From Rubrolithibacter sp043763625 (GTDB lineage Bacteria; Bacteroidota; Bacteroidia; Sphingobacteriales; Sphingobacteriaceae): 30,586 nucleotides of DNA. The stretch is from positions 1-30,586 of the forward strand of contig JAYULL010000151.1 in the NCBI GenBank assembly GCA_043763625.1, in the 5' to 3' direction. The notes beneath the pieces are model-generated. The model was not told where the DNA came from and searched no databases. It saw only the letters and a list, made by a program, of their open reading frames with translations. Below are positions 24,657 to 30,586 of the stretch, one piece after another (positions within the stretch are counted from its first letter, which is position 1; every line of letters begins with the position of its first letter). The translations under genes were made by a program, and so were the position numbers.

Positions 24657-24764
24657 AAACAGGGCGCTAAAATAACTAAAATCCGGCAGGGCGGACAAGC
24701 TGTTGATAATCCTTCGGCTGCTTCCGCGGCCTGCCTACCCGGTTAACGAAGATTGTTACAAATA

Positions 24765-24797
24765 TTTGACGCAGCCTGATAAAGGTTTTTACTTTTG
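24765..24797 (+). promoter_or_regulatory. Likely promoter of the serine hydrolase gene
   Basis: TTTG at 24765-24768 and TACTTTTG at 24790-24797 match the Bacteroidota -33/-7 consensus exactly, with the ideal 21-base gap. Transcription would start near 24803 and leave a leader of about 78 bases. Confidence 0.6.
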
Positions 24798-24880
24798 GGC
24801 GTTGTATAGCAAAGGTTAATGAAGCGGTTACCGGCAAAAGTAAGAAAGGTGGTTGCTCAATTCGCGCCTTCAAAATTAAA

Positions 24881-26692
24881 ATGATGATACGTCATATTCG
24901 AAATGGTTTTTTAATACTTATTGTTTCGCTCAGCACCTGTGCCCAAGTTCCCCTCAATATGGGGAACCAAAAGCAAATTTTAGAAATGCAAGATGCCGAA
25001 CGCTCGGTTGTTCTGTTAAAAAATGAGCTTGGCAAGGTGCCGCTTCGCGATCTACAAACGAAGAAAATAGCGAGCATTAATGTAGAAACGGTGAACGCTT
25101 CAATTTTCGACAGTCTTTTAAGCAAATATGCAGCCGTAAAAAGTTTTAGTGTTGCAAACAAACGCGACAGTCTTGATAAGTTGAGTTCCGGTTTAAAGTT
25201 TTATAATACACTTATAGTCCAAATTAGTGAGGGGAGCGTTCGGGATTCTTCGGTACTTACTTTTATCCGCGAAAGCGAGAAAAATAAGGAGGTGATTGTT
25301 GTAGCGAGCGGAAGGCCTTTTATATTAGCTTCGCTTAATAAAATTACTTCGCCCGTAATTTGGAGTCCTAAAGAATCTGCAGCTTCTGCGGGTTTTGCCG
25401 CTCAATTAATTTTTGGAGGTGTCGTCTCTACCGCGAAGCTAGTGCAAACTGTATCTCCGGCTTTTAAACAAGGCGACGGTTATATTACAGCAACTACACG
25501 CTTAAAGTACACTATGCCGGAAGAGCTCGGTATAAACTCTGCAGAGCTTGAAAAACCTATCGATGACATCGTTTACAACGCTATCGCTCAACGGGCTACT
25601 CCGGGGGCGGTTGTTTTAGTAGCTAAAGACGGAAAGGTAATTTTCAATAAGGCCTACGGAAACCGAACGCTGCAGGGCGACGGGCAGGATAAGGTAACCG
25701 ATATTTTTGATCTTGCCTCGGTTACCAAAATCGCTGCTACAACCATTGCCGCAATGCGACTGTACGAGCAAGGCAAGTTGCGCTTGGATACCAATGTGGG
25801 TGCTTATATTCCTGAGGCCCGAGAAACAAACAAAAATTTTATAAAGGTTAAGGATGTGCTGCTTCACCAAGCGGGCTTAGTGCCTTACATTCCTTTTTAT
25901 GAAAATATAAGGCCCGGCGATTTCAGCAGCGATTCTTCAGAAGAATACAATGTTAAAGTTGCCGAAAATTATTACCTCCGAAAAGGCTATTACGAAGAGG
26001 TGATGTGGCCCAAAATGTTACGCTCTCATCTCGAAAATCCGGGAAGGTACGAGTACAGCGATCTAAGCATGTACACCATGAAAGAAATTATTGAACGAAT
26101 CTCGGTTCAACGACTGGATATTTATGTGTTAGAGCAGTTTTATCGGCCATTAGGGATGTTCACAGCCGGATATAATCCCCGAAATCGCTTTGCCAGAGAA
26201 GCAATTGTGCCCACTGAACAGGATAATTATTTCAGGCGACAGCTGCTGCAAGGCTATGTGCACGATCAGGGCGCTGCACTTGCCGGCGGCGTTTCCGGAC
26301 ATGCCGGGGTTTTTGCTACCGCGAATGATTTAGCCATTCTTTTTCAAATGATGCTGAACGGCGGAACATATGGCGGTATGCGATATTTTAAGCCGGAAAC
26401 TATCGATTTGTTTACTTCCAGACAATCGAATATTAGTCGCCGAGGTTACGGGTTCGACAGGTGGGATCCCGAGACAAGTAAAAAGTACCCCGCAGCACTT
26501 GCCTCGCCGCAAACCTACGGTCATACCGGCTTTACCGGAACTTGTGTTTGGGTTGATCCTAAATATAATTTGATTTATGTTTTTCTTTCAAATCGCGTAA
26601 ATACCGGCGGCTCGAATCGTTTGCAAAGTTTACAAGTTCGGTCGAGAATTCAAGATGCAGTTTATAAAGCAATTCAAAAGGCGGAGGAATAG
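24881..26692 (+). CDS. Secreted serine hydrolase: GH3 C-domain fused to class C beta-lactamase-like domain
   Basis: A signal peptide (GFLILIVSLSTCAQ; possibly a lipoprotein with Cys) precedes two domains. Residues 30-200 resemble the non-catalytic C-terminal domain of family 3 glycoside hydrolases (DAERSVVLLKNELGKVPLR, EVIVVASGRPFILASL, KQGDGY). Residues 205-600 are a beta-lactamase/transpeptidase-like serine hydrolase with SVTK at 280-283, YSD at 392-394 and HTG at 548-550. In Bacteroidota these parts normally follow a GH3 (NagZ-type) catalytic domain in a protein of about 1000 residues; here that first domain is absent. The natural substrate could be a cell-wall peptide or an ester, but this is unknown. 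It stands alone, with its own promoter. Confidence 0.87.
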   Translation: MMIRHIRNGFLILIVSLSTCAQVPLNMGNQKQILEMQDAERSVVLLKNELGKVPLRDLQTKKIASINVETVNASIFDSLLSKYAAVKSFSVANKRDSLDKLSSGLKFYNTLIVQISEGSVRDSSVLTFIRESEKNKEVIVVASGRPFILASLNKITSPVIWSPKESAASAGFAAQLIFGGVVSTAKLVQTVSPAFKQGDGYITATTRLKYTMPEELGINSAELEKPIDDIVYNAIAQRATPGAVVLVAKDGKVIFNKAYGNRTLQGDGQDKVTDIFDLASVTKIAATTIAAMRLYEQGKLRLDTNVGAYIPEARETNKNFIKVKDVLLHQAGLVPYIPFYENIRPGDFSSDSSEEYNVKVAENYYLRKGYYEEVMWPKMLRSHLENPGRYEYSDLSMYTMKEIIERISVQRLDIYVLEQFYRPLGMFTAGYNPRNRFAREAIVPTEQDNYFRRQLLQGYVHDQGAALAGGVSGHAGVFATANDLAILFQMMLNGGTYGGMRYFKPETIDLFTSRQSNISRRGYGFDRWDPETSKKYPAALASPQTYGHTGFTGTCVWVDPKYNLIYVFLSNRVNTGGSNRLQSLQVRSRIQDAVYKAIQKAEE

Positions 26693-26714
26693 GGATGGCC
26701 AAAGAACTGCGTCC

Positions 26715-26795
26715 TTGTCATTCTGAACGCAGTGAAGAATCTAAAGCGACTTCCTTTTGCGAGTTATTAAGATCCTTCGTTCCTCAGGATGACAA
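26715..26795. repeat. Palindromic repeat unit 1 of 4
   Basis: The unit begins TTGTCATTCTGAACGCAGTG, continues AAGAATCT, and ends AGATCCTTCGTTCCTCAGGA then TGACAA; the two ends are imperfect reverse complements around a spacer of about 27 bases. This TTGTCATTCTGA...AGGATGACAA type is a frequent intergenic element in Bacteroidota genomes. Confidence 0.85.
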
Positions 26796-26808
26796 AATCC
26801 GGCGTCCT

Positions 26809-26888
26809 TTGTCATCCCAAACACAGTGAAGAATCTAAAGCGACTTCCTTTTGCGGCTTATTAGATCCTTTGTTCCTCAGGATGACAA
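26809..26888. repeat. Palindromic repeat unit 2 of 4
   Basis: Same structure as unit 1, with an identical internal run AAGCGACTTCCTTTTGCG. The left arm is degraded (TTGTCATCCCAAACACAGTG) and the right arm is intact. It starts 94 bases after the start of unit 1. Confidence 0.85.
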
Positions 26889-26899
26889 ATTGCATTAGT

Positions 26900-26979
26900 T
26901 TGTAATTCTGAACGCAGTGAAGAATCTTGAGCAGTTTTCTTTTACCGGTTATTGGATCCTTCGTTCCTCGGGATGACAA
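26900..26979. repeat. Palindromic repeat unit 3 of 4
   Basis: The left arm TTGTAATTCTGAACGCAGTG has one change from unit 1, and the right arm ends CCTCGGGATGACAA. The spacer (TGAGCAGTTTTCTTTTACCG) differs from units 1 and 2. It starts 91 bases after unit 2. Confidence 0.83.
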
Positions 26980-26990
26980 ATAGCCTTAGT

Positions 26991-27042
26991 TTGTCGTCCT
27001 GAAACGCAGTGAAGAATCATGGGCAATCTATTTTTTGACAAA
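26991..27042. repeat. Partial palindromic repeat unit 4
   Basis: The left arm TTGTCGTCCTGAAACGCAGT and GAAGAATC are clear, but the right arm has shrunk to TTGACAAA after about 12 bases of unrelated sequence. It starts 91 bases after unit 3. Confidence 0.65.
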
Positions 27043-27136
27043 TTGAAGCAAAACCTTCCCCATACTATTCATAATTTATAGCAGTTCTAAATTAATTTTA
27101 CTGAAAACCCATGATCCCGGCTTTGCCTATTTTTTG

Positions 27137-27144
27137 TAACTTCG
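27137..27144 (+). promoter_or_regulatory. Weak -7-like box before aconitase
   Basis: TAACTTCG matches TAnnTTTG with one change, 44 bases before the ATG. No -33 TTTG lies at the normal distance (the nearest, at 27122, is too close). Confidence 0.28.
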
Positions 27145-27188
27145 CCCAAGTTTAACACAGGTTATTACCCTAAATATCAATCAATAAA

Positions 27189-29456
27189 ATGGCATTTGAT
27201 TTAGACATGATCCGGAAGGTTTACAACAATATGGGCACTCGCATTGAGGCAGCACGTAAAGTTGTGGGCAAACCTTTAACATTGACCGAAAAGATATTAT
27301 ACTCTCATTTATGGAATCAAAATCCTGAGAAAGCCTTCGAAAGGGGGGCGTCTTATGTTGATTTTGCTCCGGACCGCGTCGCCATGCAAGATGCCACGGC
27401 TCAAATGGCTCTGTTGCAATTTATGCAGGCAGGCCGCCCTAAGGTCGCGGTTCCTTCAACGGTGCATTGCGATCATTTGATTCAAGCTAAGATTGGAGCT
27501 GTCGAAGATTTATCCACAGCAAATAGCACAAACAAAGAAGTTTACGATTTCTTATCATCAGTTTCTAATAAATACGGCATTGGTTTTTGGAAACCCGGTG
27601 CCGGAATCATTCACCAGGTAGTTTTAGAAAACTATGCTTTTCCGGGCGGCATGATGATCGGAACGGATTCTCACACCCCGAATGCCGGCGGTTTAGGAAT
27701 GATCGCAATTGGAGTTGGCGGTGCTGATGCCTGCGATGTAATGGCAGGTTTTGCTTGGGAACTTAAATTCCCCAAACTTATCGGAGTAAAGTTAACAGGG
27801 AAAATGTCGGGATGGACCGCCGCTAAGGACGTAATCTTGAAGGTTGCCGGAGTTTTAACCGTTAAAGGCGGAACCGGTTGTATCGTGGAATACTTTGGCG
27901 AAGGAGCACGTTCGCTTTCTGCTACCGGAAAAGCAACAATTTGCAACATGGGTGCCGAAATCGGCGCTACAACTTCAATTTTCGGTTATGATGAGCGTTC
28001 TGAAGTTTATTTAAGAGGAACCGAAAGAGGCGATATCGCAGATTTGGCAAACGCAGTTAAAAAACACCTTACCGGCGACGAAGAAGTGTACGGAAATCCG
28101 GAGCAATACTTCGATCAGGTGATCGAAATAAATTTAGATGAGTTAGAGCCGCATGTTAACGGTCCCTTCACTCCGGATTTGGCCTGGCCTATTTCTAAGT
28201 TTGCTCAGGCCGTCCGCGACCACGATTGGCCCGAAAAATTAGACGTCGGTTTAATAGGCTCTTGTACCAACTCGTCTTACGAAGATATTTCTCGGGCTGC
28301 TTCACTGGCACAACAAGCAATTGATAAAAAGTTAAAAGTAAGATCAGAATATACCGTAACTCCGGGATCGGAGTTGGTTCGTTACACAGTAGAACGAGAT
28401 GGCTACTTAAATACATTCGAGCAAATTGGCGGAGTAGTTTTAGCAAATGCTTGCGGTCCGTGTATCGGTCAGTGGGCTCGTCATACCGACGATCCGAGTA
28501 AGAAAAATTCTATCGTAACTTCTTTTAACAGAAATTTTGCAAAACGTAACGACGGTAACCCGAATACTCACGCTTTTGTAGCTTCTCCGGAAATTACAAC
28601 TGCTTTGGCAATTGCCGGAAGTTTAACTTTTAATCCGCTTACTGATACGTTAACGAACGAAGCCGGAGAGCAAGTTAAATTAGACGAACCTCAAGGTTTA
28701 GAAATGCCGTTAAAAGGGTATGCGGTAGAAGATGCCGGATACCAGGCTCCCGCGATAGATGGAAGCGGAGTTCAGGTTTTAGTGGATGTTCAGTCAACCC
28801 GTTTGCAATTGTTAGCGCCTTTTCCGGCATGGGAAGGAGTTGATCTAAAGGGATTAAAACTTCTTATAAAAGCTAAAGGTAAATGCACTACCGATCATAT
28901 TTCGATGGCCGGCCCTTGGCTTAAATTTCGCGGACATATTGACAACATTTCAAATAATATGCTTATCGGCGCAATCAATTATTTTAACGACACTGCCGAT
29001 TTAGTTAAAAGCCAACTTACAGGAGTTTACGGTCCCGTTCCGGCAACTCAACGAGCTTATAAAGCCGGCGGCATTGGAACAGTAGTTGTAGGCGACGAAA
29101 ACTACGGAGAAGGTTCATCACGCGAACATGCTGCAATGGAACCTCGTCACTTAGGCGTTCGTGTTATCTTGGTAAAATCGTTTGCCCGTATCCACGAAAC
29201 CAACTTAAAGAAGCAGGGAATGTTAGGAATCACTTTTGCCGATCCGCTTGACTATAATAAAGTTCAAGAAGACGATACAATTGATGTAATAGGTTTAACA
29301 AGCTTTACCCCGGGAAAACAATTAACAGTTGTTCTTCATCATTCAGACGGTTCGCAGGATACTTTCCAAGTGAATCATACGTACAACCAACAACAAATCG
29401 AGTGGTTCAAAGCAGGTGCTGCATTGAATATTATTCGCCGGAAACAGCAAGTATAA
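27189..29456 (+). CDS. Aconitate hydratase, mitochondrial type
   Basis: This cytoplasmic [4Fe-4S] enzyme isomerises citrate to isocitrate in the TCA cycle. The cluster cysteines are visible at C359 (GSCTNSSYED), C422 and C425 (NACGPCIGQW). Other family motifs are STVHCDHLIQA, IGTDSHTPNAGGLG, FNRNFAKRNDGNPNTHAF, and in the last domain GEGSSREHAAMEPRHLG. At 755 residues, with this cysteine spacing, it is the mitochondrial-type aconitase found in Bacteroidota, not the bacterial AcnA (about 890 residues) or AcnB form. The gene stands alone between a repeat array and a strong terminator. Codon use looks highly optimised (many GCC, GGT and ACC), as expected for an abundant enzyme. Confidence 0.97.
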   Translation: MAFDLDMIRKVYNNMGTRIEAARKVVGKPLTLTEKILYSHLWNQNPEKAFERGASYVDFAPDRVAMQDATAQMALLQFMQAGRPKVAVPSTVHCDHLIQAKIGAVEDLSTANSTNKEVYDFLSSVSNKYGIGFWKPGAGIIHQVVLENYAFPGGMMIGTDSHTPNAGGLGMIAIGVGGADACDVMAGFAWELKFPKLIGVKLTGKMSGWTAAKDVILKVAGVLTVKGGTGCIVEYFGEGARSLSATGKATICNMGAEIGATTSIFGYDERSEVYLRGTERGDIADLANAVKKHLTGDEEVYGNPEQYFDQVIEINLDELEPHVNGPFTPDLAWPISKFAQAVRDHDWPEKLDVGLIGSCTNSSYEDISRAASLAQQAIDKKLKVRSEYTVTPGSELVRYTVERDGYLNTFEQIGGVVLANACGPCIGQWARHTDDPSKKNSIVTSFNRNFAKRNDGNPNTHAFVASPEITTALAIAGSLTFNPLTDTLTNEAGEQVKLDEPQGLEMPLKGYAVEDAGYQAPAIDGSGVQVLVDVQSTRLQLLAPFPAWEGVDLKGLKLLIKAKGKCTTDHISMAGPWLKFRGHIDNISNNMLIGAINYFNDTADLVKSQLTGVYGPVPATQRAYKAGGIGTVVVGDENYGEGSSREHAAMEPRHLGVRVILVKSFARIHETNLKKQGMLGITFADPLDYNKVQEDDTIDVIGLTSFTPGKQLTVVLHHSDGSQDTFQVNHTYNQQQIEWFKAGAALNIIRRKQQV

Positions 29457-29479
29457 GTTTAAGGTTTCCGATAAATTAG

Positions 29480-29511
29480 AGCCCTGCGTTTTTTGAAACG
29501 CGGGGCTTTTT
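29480..29511 (+). terminator. Rho-independent terminator of the aconitase gene
   Basis: A 12-bp stem, AGCCCTGCGTTT with AAACGCGGGGCT (one G-T pair), closes a TTTG loop and runs into five T residues. It lies 24 bases after the stop codon. Confidence 0.9.
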
Positions 29512-29633
29512 GTTTACCCAAATTTTTCGTTACTAAGGTTCCTTTAAGTTTCGCGAATGTTTTTTAACTTACCGTACTAAACCGATAAACCTGTTTCTAC
29601 CCGATTTTCATACCTAACCCTGTAAAAACTTCT

Positions 29634-30586
29634 ATGCCTGAATCTTTATTTCTTTGTTCGAAAGCCTTCCTCCTTTTACCCTTAACCTTTTTCCTTTCAG
29701 CCTCCCGTTTCGGCGCTGACCCGATTGATAAACTCACCTCTTCCCTCACCCGCTGGACCACCACCTCTCCCCAAGAGAAACTCTATATCCACACCGATAA
29801 ACCCTACTACGCCGTAGGCGATACTATTTGGTTTAAAGCTTATGTAACGATAGGAAGCCGGCACCAACTGTCGGCGGTAAGCGGAGCTATGTATGTGGAT
29901 TTGATTAACGGAAAAGATTCGATTGAGAAGAGCATCAAACTTCCGGTTACGACAGGAATGGCCATGGGAGACTTCGTGTTGACGGACAGCTTGCAAGAAG
30001 GAAACTACCGCTTGCGGGCCTACACGCAATGGATGCGAAATGCCGGAGAAGACTACTTCTTCGACAGAACTTTTGCTGTAGGAAATGCAATAGATAACGA
30101 AGTTATAGGAAAAGTAAGCTATCAATACAAACCCGGAACAGTAAAAGCAATCCTCAATTACACCGACGAAGAAGGAAAAGCCCTTGCCGGGAAAGAAGTA
30201 CGCTACGAGATAAAAGCAGCAGACAAAGTGATCGGGCATGAACGCCTAAAGACCGACGAAAATGGCAACATCAGCATTAACCTGATAAACGATCAAAAAT
30301 CAAACTTAAAAGGCGCCCATATTTTTACGGTTATTGAACCCGACGGAAAGAAGAAAGTAAGCAAAGTATTTCCGATAAAAGCAGCCTTATCGCAAAGCGA
30401 TGTACAATTCTTCCCCGAAAGCGGAAATCTTATTGCCGGAATACAAAGCAAAGTAGGTTTTAAAGCCGTAGCCATAGACGGAACCGGAACCGAAGTAAAA
30501 GGAACCATAACAGACAACGAAGGCAAAGAGGTTGCAAACTTTCAAAGCATACATGCCGGCATGGGGAGCTTTAACTTAAAACCCGA
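29634..30586 (+). CDS. Secreted MG2-domain protein (5' part)
   Basis: The gene runs off the window after 317 codons. A signal peptide follows the ATG (LFLCSKAFLLLPLTFFLSAS). Residues 45-150 are a macroglobulin-like MG2 domain with YIHTDKPYYAVGDTIWFKA, the segment AVSGAMYVDLINGKD and EGNYRLRAYTQWMRN. A second beta-sandwich follows (AILNYTDEEGKALAGKEV, TDENGNISINL), then the start of a third (VQFFPESGNLIAGIQSKVG). In Sphingobacteriaceae such proteins are about 800-950 residues, and some end in a TonB-plug or carboxypeptidase-regulatory-like region. They are thought to act in the envelope, but their job is unknown. The sequence up to about residue 50 is rich in C-ending codons (ACC, TCC, CTC), unlike most of the window. 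Confidence 0.85.
   Translation, partial: MPESLFLCSKAFLLLPLTFFLSASRFGADPIDKLTSSLTRWTTTSPQEKLYIHTDKPYYAVGDTIWFKAYVTIGSRHQLSAVSGAMYVDLINGKDSIEKSIKLPVTTGMAMGDFVLTDSLQEGNYRLRAYTQWMRNAGEDYFFDRTFAVGNAIDNEVIGKVSYQYKPGTVKAILNYTDEEGKALAGKEVRYEIKAADKVIGHERLKTDENGNISINLINDQKSNLKGAHIFTVIEPDGKKKVSKVFPIKAALSQSDVQFFPESGNLIAGIQSKVGFKAVAIDGTGTEVKGTITDNEGKEVANFQSIHAGMGSFNLKP

Larger units (their letters stand above)
26693..27188. other. 496-base intergenic region filled by a repeat array
   Basis: The gap between the serine hydrolase and aconitase genes has no gene on either strand. Bases 26715-27042 are three full palindromic units and one partial unit, listed separately. The last 145 bases are AT-rich leader of the aconitase gene with a weak promoter-like box. 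Confidence 0.8.

Noticed and set aside
26715..27042. CRISPR array
   Set aside because: The repeated units are 80-base palindromes with about 12-base gaps and a conserved interior, not short repeats with unique spacers, and no cas genes are near.
29697..30526. Minus-strand open frames opposite the MG2-domain gene
   Set aside because: The plus strand encodes a continuous signal peptide and MG2 domain here; the minus frames are shadows.

Overview
The window reads as ordinary chromosome of a Bacteroidota bacterium, most likely order Sphingobacteriales (Pedobacter-like). This rests on the protein families present (PorT-like barrel, MG2-domain secreted protein, GH3-C/beta-lactamase hydrolase, rhomboid pair behind mutL, mitochondrial-type aconitase), on low-GC DNA with almost no Shine-Dalgarno sequences, and on promoter-like TAnnTTTG boxes. 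No phage, plasmid, CRISPR, IS element, tRNA or rRNA was found. The genus cannot be fixed from sequence alone.

Layout. 1-2271: the end of an outer-membrane barrel gene, then NAD+ synthetase (nadE). 2277-5285 (minus): rsmI, a PH/SHOCT protein and lnt form a compact operon converging on nadE. 5299-6670: a palindromic repeat and promoter, then serS. 6768-10629 (minus): a secreted clan GH-A-like glycosidase, a small barrel protein, an exported Dabb protein, an unknown 104-residue protein and a Tat-exported sugar isomerase/epimerase. 10863-11093: a small orphan gene behind a perfect 12-bp inverted repeat. 11225-13128 (minus): an exported Gfo/Idh/MocA oxidoreductase overlapping a Tat-exported PIG-L deacetylase. 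13298-14386: a secreted protein of unknown function. 14670-15737: a MoeB/ThiF-rhodanese fusion.

14500-17565 surrounds moeB with decayed DNA: a barrel-gene fragment, a histidine kinase/STAS-SEC14-like pseudogene with at least five disruptions, and a possible cold-shock-domain fragment. 17566-24656 (minus): mutL, two rhomboid proteases, a membrane-anchored EEP phosphohydrolase, cysS and a duplicated NTF2-like secreted protein, closely spaced enough to be one operon. 24881-26692: a secreted serine hydrolase with a GH3 C-domain but no GH3 catalytic domain. 26715-27042: an array of three full and one partial palindromic repeats. 27189-29456: aconitase with a strong terminator. 29634-end: the start of an MG2-domain secreted protein.

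How the parts fit. Most of the window is housekeeping: NAD synthesis, lipoprotein acylation, rRNA methylation, two aminoacyl-tRNA synthetases, mismatch repair, the TCA cycle and sulfur-carrier activation. The accessory theme is extracytoplasmic sugar processing (6768-13128), where glycosidase, isomerase, oxidoreductase and deacetylase all carry export signals. No clear unprecedented system was found. The most interesting items are that exported sugar cluster, the GH3-less hydrolase, the repeat array, the palindrome upstream of the small orphan gene, and the cluster of gene fragments around moeB.
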